In this document: piece after piece, positions 44,029-51,916 of the stretch
How positions within the stretch are numbered: position 1 is the first letter of the stretch
How the letters are laid out: each line of letters opens with the position of its first letter
DNA from: Oscillospiraceae bacterium
GTDB taxonomy: Bacteria; Bacillota; Clostridia; Oscillospirales; Acutalibacteraceae
Reading direction: 5' to 3'
Length of the DNA stretch: 53,341 nt
NCBI GenBank assembly: GCA_015065935.1
Contig: SVPI01000012.1
Coordinates: 1-53,341, forward strand
Program-made: the position numbers and the translations under genes
The notes under the pieces: generated by a model
The model's input: the letters and a program-made list of their open reading frames with translations, nothing else
The model's database searches: none
What the model was told of the DNA's origin: nothing

Positions 44029-44571
44029 TTATTTAAAATATCTTGCAAGTAAGCCTTCAAATGCTTTGCCGTGGCGAGCTTCATCGCGAGCCATTTCGTG
44101 AACGGTGTCATGGATAGCATCAAGACCCAGTTCCTTAGCAAGCTTTGCAAGCTCGGTTTTGCCTGCGGTTGCGCCGTTTTCGGCATCTACACGAAGTTCA
44201 AGATTTTTCTTTGTGGAATCGGTTACAACCTCACCGAGGAGCTCTGCAAACTTGGAAGCGTGCTCTGCCTCCTCGTAAGCTGCCTTTTCCCAGTAAAGAC
44301 CGATTTCGGGATAGCCTTCTCTGTGAGCAACACGTGCCATTGCAAGGTACATACCAACCTCACAGCACTCGCCCTCAAAGTTAGCGCGAAGACCCTCGAT
44401 AATTCTCTCATCTACGCCCTTTGCAACGCCTACAACGTGCTCGGCAGCCCAGGTCTTCTCTCCCGACTGCTCGTTAAACTTTTCAGCAGGAACGCGGCAC
44501 TGGGGGCAATTTGCGGGAGGAGTATCTCCCTCATGAACATAACCACATACAGAACAAACCCATTTTTTCAT
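44029..44571 (-). CDS. rbr: Reverse-type rubrerythrin (rubredoxin domain at the N-terminus)
   Basis: A 180-residue protein with the rubredoxin iron site first ([20 protein letters not shown]) and the four-helix di-iron domain second, the reverse of classical rubrerythrin. Di-iron ligands lie in [21 protein letters not shown] and [10 protein letters not shown]. Such proteins reduce hydrogen peroxide and oxygen in Clostridia, using NAD(P)H via electron carriers. It follows perR by 23 bases and is probably PerR-controlled. Confidence 0.93.
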   Translation of the reverse strand: MKKWVCSVCGYVHEGDTPPANCPQCRVPAEKFNEQSGEKTWAAEHVVGVAKGVDERIIEGLRANFEGECCEVGMYLAMARVAHREGYPEIGLYWEKAAYEEAEHASKFAELLGEVVTDSTKKNLELRVDAENGATAGKTELAKLAKELGLDAIHDTVHEMARDEARHGKAFEGLLARYFK

Positions 44572-44594
44572 TTTTGTTTTCCTCCAATTTAATT

Positions 44595-44984
44595 TTAATT
44601 GCTTTTAGATAAATTTACACAATCATTACATTTACCCTCGAACACGCAGGTAACGCCATCGATTTCGGCATCAAGCAGCTTTGAGATTTTTTTAATTGGC
44701 AAAAGCTGCTTATCGCTTATATCCAAAATCTTTTGGCAGTTTTTGCAGTAAAAATGCAGGTGCTCTTTAACATCGGCATCAAACCGTTCTACCCCTCCGT
44801 AAACACCAAGGCTTACTATCTCGCCGCTTTCCTGAAGTTTTGCCAGGTTTCGATAAACCGTTCCCAGAGAAATATTTGGAATGAGCTTTCGTGTTTCACT
44901 GTAAACCCAGGCGGCATCGGGATGTGTTTTGGTGCCGTTTAAAACCCCTAAAATCGCTTCCCTTTGTTTAGAAAAGTTAGCCAT
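44595..44984 (-). CDS. perR: Fur-family peroxide regulator PerR
   Basis: A 129-residue Fur-family repressor. The winged helix ([20 protein letters not shown]) precedes the regulatory site ([17 protein letters not shown]) and a structural zinc site of two CxxC pairs (CKNC, CNDC). Asp in RFDAD is the residue that favours PerR over Fur. A palindromic operator and strong promoter lie upstream, so it is probably autoregulated. It heads the operon with rubrerythrin and ferritin, its expected targets. Confidence 0.9.
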   Translation of the reverse strand: MANFSKQREAILGVLNGTKTHPDAAWVYSETRKLIPNISLGTVYRNLAKLQESGEIVSLGVYGGVERFDADVKEHLHFYCKNCQKILDISDKQLLPIKKISKLLDAEIDGVTCVFEGKCNDCVNLSKSN

Positions 44985-45005
44985 GTGTCACTTCCTTTCA
45001 AAAGT

Positions 45006-45018
45006 AGTAATGATTACT
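45006..45018. promoter_or_regulatory. Probable PerR operator (Per box)
   Basis: The perfect palindrome AGTAATGATTACT lies 21 bases upstream of perR, covering the expected transcription start. It resembles the Per/Fur 6-1-6 inverted repeat. Binding by PerR is inferred. Confidence 0.65.
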
Positions 45019-45024
45019 GTTTTT

Positions 45025-45052
45025 ATTATACATTATTTTCACCATTTGTCAA
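45025..45052 (-). promoter_or_regulatory. Promoter of the perR operon
   Basis: On the minus strand TTGACA (45047-45052) and TATAAT (45025-45030) are 16 bases apart. The start point would fall inside the palindromic operator. Confidence 0.82.
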
Positions 45053-45086
45053 TAGTTTTTTTGAAAAATTTTTAAAAATATTTTTG

Positions 45087-45115
45087 TTGACAAAAAATTT
45101 GTTTTGTTGGATAAT
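45087..45115 (+). promoter_or_regulatory. Promoter of rex
   Basis: TTGACA (45087-45092) and GATAAT (45110-45115) are 17 bases apart, divergent from the perR promoter and separated from it by 34 bases. Confidence 0.78.
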
Positions 45116-45145
45116 ACTATTGTAATATTATTAGGGGGCGAAATT

Positions 45146-45778
45146 TTGTATTCGCGTAATATATCTAATTCGGTAATTAAGCGTTTGCCGCGTTACTACC
45201 GCTTTTTAGGTGAACTTAAAAGTGAGGGAATGACACGAATTTCCTCAAAGGAGCTATCAAACAAAATGGGGCTTACCGCAAGCCAAATAAGGCAGGATTT
45301 AAACTGCTTTGGCGGCTTCGGTCAACAGGGCTACGGCTATAACATTGAACTGCTACAGGGTGAAATCGGCCGCATTTTAGGCCTTGATACACCAAAGCGT
45401 GCAATTTTAATAGGTGTTGGAAATTTAGGGCGTGCCGTTGCGCTGCACGTTAATTTTGAAAGCAAGGGCTTTCAGTTGATTGGTGCCTTTGATAAACGTG
45501 AAGCGCTTGTGGGTCAAATCCTTCGCAATATGCCAATTCGCCACATTTCTTCACTTGATGAATTTTGCCGTGAAAACCTGCCCACCGCCGCAATTCTTTG
45601 TATTCCAAAAGATTCCGCAGGAGCAGTTACCGAGCAGCTTATAAAGCTTGGTGTTAAGGGATTTCTTAATTTTTCACATTATGACCTTGCAATGAAGCAC
45701 AAAGGCATTGCGGTTGAAAATGTACATTTTGGCGACAGCCTTATGACACTTTCCTACACCATAGACAATTTAGAATAA
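45146..45778 (+). CDS. rex: Redox-sensing transcriptional repressor Rex
   Basis: A 210-residue Rex. The winged helix (VIKRLPRYYRFL, SKELSNKMGLTASQIRQDL with CFGGFGQQGYGY) precedes a Rossmann NAD(H) domain (ILIGVGNLGRAVALH). It represses fermentation and respiration genes when NADH/NAD is low. The TTG at 45146 is chosen because AGGGGG lies 7 bases upstream and yields the family length; an in-frame extension to 45104 runs into the -10 box. Monocistronic, ending at a perfect palindrome terminator. Confidence 0.93.
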   Translation: MYSRNISNSVIKRLPRYYRFLGELKSEGMTRISSKELSNKMGLTASQIRQDLNCFGGFGQQGYGYNIELLQGEIGRILGLDTPKRAILIGVGNLGRAVALHVNFESKGFQLIGAFDKREALVGQILRNMPIRHISSLDEFCRENLPTAAILCIPKDSAGAVTEQLIKLGVKGFLNFSHYDLAMKHKGIAVENVHFGDSLMTLSYTIDNLE

Positions 45779-45780
45779 AC

Positions 45781-45820
45781 AAAAAGGATTATTCCGAATT
45801 CGGAATAATCCTTTTTCTTT
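45781..45820 (+). terminator. Terminator of rex
   Basis: A perfect 36-base palindrome (45781-45816, centre GAATTC) with A-run and T-run ends. The T-rich end continues to 45820. Confidence 0.92.
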
Positions 45821-45848
45821 TTGCAACACTAATTTCGGTGATTAAGCT

Positions 45849-46526
45849 ATGATTATAACCGTTATAAGAACGGTCATTCTTTACATTTTCATAACAATAG
45901 GAATAAGAATAATGGGCAAACGGCAAATTGGAGATATGCAGCCTAATGAGCTGGTTGTTACCCTGCTTATTTCAGAAATTGCGGCACTCCCCTTGCAGGA
46001 CCCATCTCAGCCCATTTTAAATGGCATTATTGCCGTTTTTGTTTTGGTAATTTTGGAAATTCTTATTTCCTTCATAACCATGAAAAGCTATGCCATAAGA
46101 AAGCTTATGAACGGAAAATCAGTCATTGTTATTGAGCACGGAAAAATTGACCAAAAGGCTATGAAAAAGCTTAGAATGACTGTACTTGACCTTGTTGAAC
46201 TATTAAGGGGGCAAAATGTTTTTGACATAAGCACCGTAGCCTTTGCGGTGCTTGAGGTTAACGGCGATTTAAATGTGCTTTTAAAAAGCGATTTTCAGCC
46301 TGCCACCGTTTCTGATTTAAGTCTTAAATCACAGGAGGCGCAAATGCAAATTCCTGTAATTTCAGACGGTAAAATCATTGCTGATGCCGTTTCCTCAATA
46401 AACAAAACCAGTAAAGAGATAAAAGAAATTTTAAATTCTCAAAGTGTTACAGAAGCAAATGTCTTTCTTATGACCATGAGTAGAGACGGCAAAATGAATA
46501 TTATTTGCAAGGAGAAAAAATCTTGA
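45849..46526 (+). CDS. DUF421/YetF family membrane protein
   Basis: A 225-residue YetF-type protein. Three membrane segments fill the first 85 residues, with the signature GIRIMGKRQIGDMQPNELV between the first and second. A C-terminal cytoplasmic domain contains the DUF421 core (NGKSVIVIEHGKID, LVELLRGQNVF). The function is unknown; some relatives affect spore germination or stress tolerance. It overlaps the DUF4363 gene by 4 bases, a pairing often seen in Clostridia. Confidence 0.85.
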   Translation: MIITVIRTVILYIFITIGIRIMGKRQIGDMQPNELVVTLLISEIAALPLQDPSQPILNGIIAVFVLVILEILISFITMKSYAIRKLMNGKSVIVIEHGKIDQKAMKKLRMTVLDLVELLRGQNVFDISTVAFAVLEVNGDLNVLLKSDFQPATVSDLSLKSQEAQMQIPVISDGKIIADAVSSINKTSKEIKEILNSQSVTEANVFLMTMSRDGKMNIICKEKKS

Positions 46527-46903
46527 AACGGCTTATAACCGCAATTACTTTAATTGTTATAATTACCGCACTTTGTATTGGCGTTAATTTTCTTGTTTCC
46601 CATGAGGTAAACTCGGTTCGTGCAATGGTGACCCAGTGTAAGGATTATATGATAAAAAAAGACAGTGCGCAGGCCCAAAAAATAGCCGACGCACTGGTTA
46701 AAGAATGGGAAAAACGAGAGACACTGCTCTCCCCTTTTATAAATCACGAAAAAATTGATGAAATAGGTTTAGAAATCACAAGCCTTGCCGCCAATATAAG
46801 GGCGGAAAACTATCCTGTTTTGCTACGGGATGCCGAAACCATTCTTGCCCTTCTTCACCAAATGGAGGAGGATGAAAAAATCAACCTTCACAGTATTTTC
46901 TAA
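46523..46903 (+). CDS. DUF4363 family membrane-anchored protein
   Basis: A 126-residue protein with an N-terminal signal-anchor (LITAITLIVIITALCIGVNFLV) and a helical extracytoplasmic domain. This matches the short DUF4363 proteins encoded after YetF genes. The TTG at 46523 follows AAGGAG and overlaps the yetF-like stop as TTGA, so translation is coupled. Function unknown. Its stop overlaps the stop of dnaJ on the other strand. Confidence 0.75.
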   Translation: MKRLITAITLIVIITALCIGVNFLVSHEVNSVRAMVTQCKDYMIKKDSAQAQKIADALVKEWEKRETLLSPFINHEKIDEIGLEITSLAANIRAENYPVLLRDAETILALLHQMEEDEKINLHSIF

Positions 46904-48057
46904 TCGAAAAGCTTTTTAATTTTTTCAAAAAAGGATTCCTGCTTTTTATAATTCTTTTCGGAAGCTGTCTTTTCGAAATCACGAAGCTTTTGCTTTTGTT
47001 CTTTAGTAAGGTCCTTAGGTATTTCAACACTTATGCGAACATATTGGTCGCCGCGGCCACTACCGCCGAAACGCTGAATGCCCTTGCCACGGAATTTAAA
47101 TTCATCCCCGGGCTGGGTACCCTCGTGAATGCTGAATTTAACCTTGCCATCAAGGGTAGGAACGGTGATTTCGGCACCTAAAGCCGCCTGAGTGAAGGTA
47201 ATAGGCACCTCGCAGTAAACATCGTAGCCATCACGCTCGAAAATCGGGTGAGGTCTAACCGATGCAATAATGTGTAAATCTCCGGCAGGTCCGCCATTAA
47301 CACCTGCATCGCCGCCACCGGGGAGGCTAAAATACTCACCGTCATCAATACCTGCGGGAATATTGATAGTCTTTTTAACGGTGTGGCGAATTCTGCCCTT
47401 GCCGTTGCATTTGGGACACGGGTCTTCAATAATCGTACCTGCACCCTTACAATTAGGACAGGGCTGAACCGTTCTTATCTGGCCCATAAAGCTGTTTTGA
47501 ACCGCGGTAACCTTACCTGTTCCCTTACAGTGGGGGCAGGTTTTTCTGCTCGTTCCTTTTTTAGCGCCGCTGCCGCCGCATTCATCACAGGTTTCAATTT
47601 TTTGAACATCAATTTCCCTTGTACAGCCCTTTGCGGCCTCCTCAAAGGAAAGGTTAACGGTAACCTGGATATCATTACCACGCCTTGGAGCATTAGGATT
47701 TGAACGACGTCCGCCGCCAAAGCCACCGAAGCCACCGCCAAACATACTGCCTAAAATATCACCAAGGTCATCAAAGCCGCCAAAACCGCCACCAAAACCA
47801 CCGCCATAGGCGTTGGGATTAAAGTTGGGGTCTACACCGGCGTGACCAAACTGGTCATAGCGGGCACGCTTTTCCTTGTCGGACAGTACTTCATAGGCTT
47901 CGTTAACCTCTTTAAAGCTCTGCTCCGCTTGGGCATCGCCCGGGTGTAAATCGGGATGATATTTTTTAGCGGCCTTGCGGTAGGCTTTTTTAAGCTCATC
48001 ATCACTAACGCCTTTATCTACGCCCAAGACCTCATAATAATCCTTTTTATCTGCCAA
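46900..48057 (-). CDS. dnaJ: Chaperone protein DnaJ
   Basis: A 385-residue type I DnaJ. The J domain with HPD (AKKYHPDLHPG), a Gly/Phe region (about 75-120), four CxxCxGxG zinc repeats (CDECGGSG, CPHCKGTG, CPNCKGAG, CPKCNGKG) and the C-terminal substrate domain are all present. It delivers substrates to DnaK and stimulates its ATPase. Last gene of hrcA-grpE-dnaK-dnaJ. Confidence 0.97.
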   Translation of the reverse strand: MADKKDYYEVLGVDKGVSDDELKKAYRKAAKKYHPDLHPGDAQAEQSFKEVNEAYEVLSDKEKRARYDQFGHAGVDPNFNPNAYGGGFGGGFGGFDDLGDILGSMFGGGFGGFGGGRRSNPNAPRRGNDIQVTVNLSFEEAAKGCTREIDVQKIETCDECGGSGAKKGTSRKTCPHCKGTGKVTAVQNSFMGQIRTVQPCPNCKGAGTIIEDPCPKCNGKGRIRHTVKKTINIPAGIDDGEYFSLPGGGDAGVNGGPAGDLHIIASVRPHPIFERDGYDVYCEVPITFTQAALGAEITVPTLDGKVKFSIHEGTQPGDEFKFRGKGIQRFGGSGRGDQYVRISVEIPKDLTKEQKQKLRDFEKTASEKNYKKQESFFEKIKKLFD

Positions 48058-48092
48058 GATGTTTCTTCCTTCCCCATGAAGTCAAGTGTTTT

Positions 48093-48118
48093 GGGTGCAC
48101 TTTTTTTAGAGTGCACCC
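48093..48118. other. Hairpin between dnaK and dnaJ
   Basis: GGGTGCACT pairs perfectly with AGTGCACCC around an 8-base T-rich loop. On the dnaK strand no T-run follows, so it is more likely an mRNA stability or processing element that sets the DnaK to DnaJ ratio. Confidence 0.55.
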
Positions 48119-48127
48119 TTAAAATTT

Positions 48128-49966
48128 TTATTTGTTTTCATCAACATCGGTGAAATCAGCATCGTAAACGTTAGAGTCGTTTTGTGCTGCGTTTTCGCCG
48201 TTTGCAGCGTTTTGTGCTGCCTGCTGAGCCTCGGCTGCAGCCTTATAAACCTTTTCGGAAACAGCGTAAACCTGCTTTTGAAGCTCTTCCTGTTTAGCCT
48301 TAATCTCCTCGGCATTGTCGCCCTTTAAGGCCTCTTTAAGTGCTTCTTTAGCATCGTTAATGTTTTTCTTTTCATCCTCAGTTAACTTATCACCGAACTC
48401 GTTAACGGTCTTTTCGGTCTGATAAATCATCTGGTCAGCGGCGTTGCGCATATCAATATCCTCACGGCGCTTCTTATCCTCAGCCGCAAACTGCTCAGCC
48501 TCTTTAACGGCCTTATCAATATCCTCTTTAGACATATTTGTGTTAGAGGTAATGGTAATGGACTGCTCTTTGCCTGTGCCAAGGTCCTTTGCGGAAACAT
48601 GAACAATACCGTTGGCATCAATATCAAATGTTACCTCAATCTGAGGAATTCCGCGGGGAGCGGGAGCAATGCCATCAAGGTGGAACACACCGAGGGTTTT
48701 ATTATCCTTTGCGAACTCTCTTTCACCCTGTAAAACGTGAACCTCAACCGAGGTCTGACCATCAGCCGCAGTGGAGAAAATCTGGCTTTTCTTTGCGGGA
48801 ATGGTGGTGTTGCGGTCGATAACCTTTGTGGAAATACCGCCCATTGTTTCGATACCGAGGGAGAGGGGTGTAACGTCAAGGAGAAGTAGTCCCTTAACAT
48901 CTCCGCCGAGAACGCCGCCTTGAATTGCAGCACCGATAGCTACGCATTCATCAGGGTTAATACCCTTAAAGGGCTCGGTGCCGATAAAGTTCTTAACTGC
49001 TTCCTGAACGGCAGGAATACGGCTGGAGCCGCCAACCATAAGAACCTTGTTAATATCACTGGTTTTCAGTCCTGAATCGGAAAGAGCCTGGCGAACAGGA
49101 CCCATTGTAGCCTCAACCAAATCGGCAGTAAGTTCATTGAACTTTGCGCGGGTAAGGGTTGTTTCAAAGTGCTTAGGACCGTTGGAATCAGCGGTAATAA
49201 AGGGCAGGTTAATGTCGGTTGAAGACATACCGGAAAGGTCAATTTTTGCCTTTTCTGCAGCTTCCTTAATTCTCTGCATTGCCATTTTATCGCCTGTGAT
49301 ATCAATGCCCTGCTCGGCCTTAAAGGTATCGGTGATATATTTCATAACGCGAGCATCAAAGTCATCACCACCAAGGCGGTTGTTACCTGCAGTTGCTAAA
49401 ACCTCCTGAACGCCGTCGCCCATTTCAATAATAGAAACATCGAAGGTACCGCCGCCAAGGTCATAAACCATAACCTTTTGGTCGTTTTCCTTGTCAATGC
49501 TGTAGGCAAGAGCAGCAGCAGTAGGCTCATTGATAATACGCTTAACCTCAAGACCTGCAATTTTACCTGCATCCTTGGTTGCCTGGCGCTGTGCATCGGT
49601 AAAGTAAGCGGGAACTGTAATAACAGCCTCGGTAACTGTTTGACCGAGATAAGCCTCGGCATCGGCCTTTAATTTCTGAAGAATGATTGCGGAAATTTCC
49701 TGAGGAGTGTATTTTTTATCCTCAATGCTAACGGTGTGGTTAGTGCCCATTTCACGCTTAATTGAACTGATTGTACGGTCGGGGTTGGTAATAGCCTGAC
49801 GCTTTGCAACCTGACCTACCATTCTTTCCCCTGTTTTAGAGAAAGCAACAACGCTGGGTGTAGTACGACCGCCCTCAGCATTAGCAATAACAACGGCTTC
49901 GCCGCCCTCCATAACTGCTACGCAGGAGTTTGTTGTTCCTAAGTCAATTCCGATAATTTTTCCCAT
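48128..49966 (-). CDS. dnaK: Chaperone protein DnaK (Hsp70)
   Basis: A 612-residue Hsp70. [32 protein letters not shown] and [13 protein letters not shown] are the nucleotide-binding motifs. The substrate domain and Gln/Ala-rich lid end in [12 protein letters not shown]. It is the central ATP-driven folding chaperone, with GrpE and DnaJ encoded around it. Length and motifs are normal. Confidence 0.98.
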   Translation of the reverse strand: MGKIIGIDLGTTNSCVAVMEGGEAVVIANAEGGRTTPSVVAFSKTGERMVGQVAKRQAITNPDRTISSIKREMGTNHTVSIEDKKYTPQEISAIILQKLKADAEAYLGQTVTEAVITVPAYFTDAQRQATKDAGKIAGLEVKRIINEPTAAALAYSIDKENDQKVMVYDLGGGTFDVSIIEMGDGVQEVLATAGNNRLGGDDFDARVMKYITDTFKAEQGIDITGDKMAMQRIKEAAEKAKIDLSGMSSTDINLPFITADSNGPKHFETTLTRAKFNELTADLVEATMGPVRQALSDSGLKTSDINKVLMVGGSSRIPAVQEAVKNFIGTEPFKGINPDECVAIGAAIQGGVLGGDVKGLLLLDVTPLSLGIETMGGISTKVIDRNTTIPAKKSQIFSTAADGQTSVEVHVLQGEREFAKDNKTLGVFHLDGIAPAPRGIPQIEVTFDIDANGIVHVSAKDLGTGKEQSITITSNTNMSKEDIDKAVKEAEQFAAEDKKRREDIDMRNAADQMIYQTEKTVNEFGDKLTEDEKKNINDAKEALKEALKGDNAEEIKAKQEELQKQVYAVSEKVYKAAAEAQQAAQNAANGENAAQNDSNVYDADFTDVDENK

Positions 49967-50009
49967 TTTAAAATATCTCCTTTAAAATTAAATGTTTATT
50001 TATATTCAA

Positions 50010-50525
50010 TCAGTTGGCCACCGTAACCATTGCGGCACGGATAACAGTATCACCGATTTTATATCCCTTTTGAAGCACTGCGGCAATTGTATTTTCGCCT
50101 AGGTTTTCATCCTCAATGTGCATAACTGCCTCGTGAAGGTTAGGGTCAAAGGTGTCCCCCACCTTGGCAATTTCGCTAACGCCCAGCTGCTCGGTAAGCC
50201 CTACAATTTGCTTAACTATCATTTCAACGCCCTTGGCGTAGTCGGGTGAATCCTTGTCGGCTGATAAAGCGCGGTCGGCATTATCAAGAATAGGTAAAAT
50301 ATTCTTAATAACATTTGCCTTAGAATATTCCACCGTTGAAATTCTCTCACGCTCGGTGCGCTTTTTAAAGTTATCAAATTCAGCGGCAGTGCGAAGCAAC
50401 AAATTTTGCATTGCATCAAGCTCCGCTTTTAGTCTTTGAATTTCCTCATCCTTTTTATTTTTACGCTCTTTCTTTTCGGGCTTTGCCTGAGCCTCGGTTT
50501 CGTTATTAATTTTTTCTTCCGACAT
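50010..50525 (-). CDS. grpE: Nucleotide exchange factor GrpE
   Basis: A 171-residue GrpE: an acidic/basic N-terminal tail, a long helix (about 25-85) with RTAAEFDNFKKRTERER, and the beta-wing with LHEAVMHIEDENLGENTI and ILQKGYKIG-like VLQKGYKIGDTVIRAAMV. It exchanges ADP on DnaK. It starts 2 bases after hrcA ends. Confidence 0.96.
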   Translation of the reverse strand: MSEEKINNETEAQAKPEKKERKNKKDEEIQRLKAELDAMQNLLLRTAAEFDNFKKRTERERISTVEYSKANVIKNILPILDNADRALSADKDSPDYAKGVEMIVKQIVGLTEQLGVSEIAKVGDTFDPNLHEAVMHIEDENLGENTIAAVLQKGYKIGDTVIRAAMVTVAN

Positions 50526-50527
50526 TT

Positions 50528-51565
50528 TTAGTCCTCCATATCTTTAATAGCCTGCGTCATTATGTCCCCTGCACGCTGAGCAATGTAGGAAAGGCTAGGT
50601 ATTATTTGTTTATATTCAAGTCGTTCAGGTCCTAAAACACCAATTCGACCAAAGTTGCCGTTACCGTTATCATAAGATGTAACAATAAGCGCCAAAGGGC
50701 TCCTTTTTGCAAAGGACATCTCACTGCCAAAAAGCAGATTCAGCGGCTTATTCGCCTCGGAAAGCATCGAGATAAGCGCCTCACGGTGGTCAAAAATCGA
50801 AAGGATGTCGCGGGCATCTCTGTCGCTGTCGCAAACCGAGAAAATGTTTGCCTCGCCGCCAAGTTCCAGGGTTGCTCGGCTAACCTCCTCAATAATTTCA
50901 TTAAGTTCCGTTAAAATCGGCATTAGGGTTAACGCATCAGCCCCGGCAGAAACCATAATGCTCTGCATAAACGCGGGGGTAAACTCACTTGCGTGAACAC
51001 CCACAACCAACCTGTTAACAAGGCCTTCAAAAACCGAAACACTTTTTTCGGTTAGGGGTGATGAAACCCTGCAAAGGCGGCTCTTTGCCCTGCCGTTTGA
51101 AGCAAAGGCAACCAGCATTGCCGTGTGGCGACCGAGAGGCAAAAGCTTTACACTTTTTAAGTAACACTCACTGCCTGCAACGGTGGCAGAAATTGCGGGA
51201 AGCCCTGTTAGCCTTGAAACAATGCGACAAATACCTGCAGGAATGTGCTCTGGGTCACTGCTCACCGAAAACAGCAAGCTGTCAATAAGCTCTTTTCGGC
51301 TTTGCTCAAGGAAAAACTGTGCCTTTGGCAGGCTATCAACATAAAGGCGGTAGGCACTACTTGTGGGCACCCTGCCGGCTGAAGTGTGAGGCTGTTCTAG
51401 AAAGCCGAGCTCGCTTAGCTCGCTCATTTCATTTCTAAGGGTTGCAGAGGATGGAGCGTTTTCTAAAATTTCGGTAAGCGCCTTTGAGCCAACCGGCTCG
51501 CCTGTTCTAATGTAGGCATCAACAACAGCCAGCAAAATGGCCTGTTTTCTAGCGCTCAGTTCCAT
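50528..51565 (-). CDS. hrcA: Heat-inducible transcription repressor HrcA
   Basis: A 345-residue HrcA. MELSARKQAILLAVVDAYIRTGEPVGSKAL starts the winged helix, followed by PSSATLRNEMSELSELGFLEQPHTSAGRVPT; the C-terminal domain ends with LGPERLEYKQIIPSLSYIAQ. It binds CIRCE and represses the operon until heat stress titrates GroEL. The ATG at 51565 is favoured because GGGGGG ends 6 bases upstream; the ATG at 51571 directly abuts it. Confidence 0.96.
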   Translation of the reverse strand: MELSARKQAILLAVVDAYIRTGEPVGSKALTEILENAPSSATLRNEMSELSELGFLEQPHTSAGRVPTSSAYRLYVDSLPKAQFFLEQSRKELIDSLLFSVSSDPEHIPAGICRIVSRLTGLPAISATVAGSECYLKSVKLLPLGRHTAMLVAFASNGRAKSRLCRVSSPLTEKSVSVFEGLVNRLVVGVHASEFTPAFMQSIMVSAGADALTLMPILTELNEIIEEVSRATLELGGEANIFSVCDSDRDARDILSIFDHREALISMLSEANKPLNLLFGSEMSFAKRSPLALIVTSYDNGNGNFGRIGVLGPERLEYKQIIPSLSYIAQRAGDIMTQAIKDMED

Positions 51566-51588
51566 TCTCATCCCCCCTGCTTTTTGTT

Positions 51589-51615
51589 TTAGCACTCTAA
51601 GACATCGAGTGCTAA
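51589..51615. promoter_or_regulatory. CIRCE operator
   Basis: TTAGCACTC-N9-GAGTGCTAA, a perfect match to the HrcA operator, lies between the promoter and hrcA. Confidence 0.98.
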
Positions 51616-51623
51616 CTGTTAAT

Positions 51624-51652
51624 AATTTACCACCAAAAAACGCAAATGTCAA
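51624..51652 (-). promoter_or_regulatory. Promoter of the hrcA-grpE-dnaK-dnaJ operon
   Basis: On the minus strand TTGACA (51647-51652) and TAAATT (51624-51629) are 17 bases apart, with CIRCE immediately downstream at the expected start site. Confidence 0.88.
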
Positions 51653-51815
51653 TAGGGTTTTGTGAATAATTTGTAAATATTTTTTGACCTTTCCTGACCT
51701 TTGTGATTTTATATGCAAAAAAGCACAAAAAATCGCCTATAATATATGTAAAACTATATATTTTGCGAATTTTTTTAAAAAAAGAAAAAAATTCCTTTAT
51801 TTTTTATAATAAAAC

Positions 51816-51824
51816 TGTTATAAT
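51816..51824 (+). promoter_or_regulatory. Extended -10 promoter of ppdK
   Basis: TGTTATAAT is an extended -10 with only a weak TTTATT 17 bases upstream. It leaves a leader of about 85 bases. The rest of the 350-base gap between hrcA and ppdK is AT-rich and holds no further gene. Confidence 0.6.
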
Positions 51825-51863
51825 AAAGTGCTGCCTTGTAAAAAAAGGCTAACATCATAAAAA

Positions 51864-51892
51864 ATGGGAGCAGGGCTTTTCCTGTACCCCAT
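51864..51892 (+). promoter_or_regulatory. Hairpin in the ppdK leader
   Basis: ATGGG pairs with CCCAT and, inside it, CAGG pairs with CCTG around GCTTTT, just upstream of AGGAGG (51902-51907). A smaller GCCTT/AAGGC hairpin precedes it (about 51833-51849). These may stabilise a highly expressed message. Confidence 0.45.
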
Positions 51893-51916
51893 AAAAAATT
51901 TAGGAGGTTGACTTAA

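Noticed and set aside
43965-44186. Long N-terminal extension of ferritin
   Set aside because: It covers the end of the rubrerythrin gene in another frame and the intergenic terminator; the ATG at 43964 gives the family N-terminus and has a ribosome binding site.
45087-45115. Possible Rex operator in the rex promoter (TTGTTGAC...)
   Set aside because: Only one half-site resembles TTGTTAA; no matching inverted half follows at the right distance.
48093-48118. Rho-independent terminator between dnaK and dnaJ
   Set aside because: The stem is good but no T-run follows it on the transcribed strand, so dnaJ is still likely to be in the operon.
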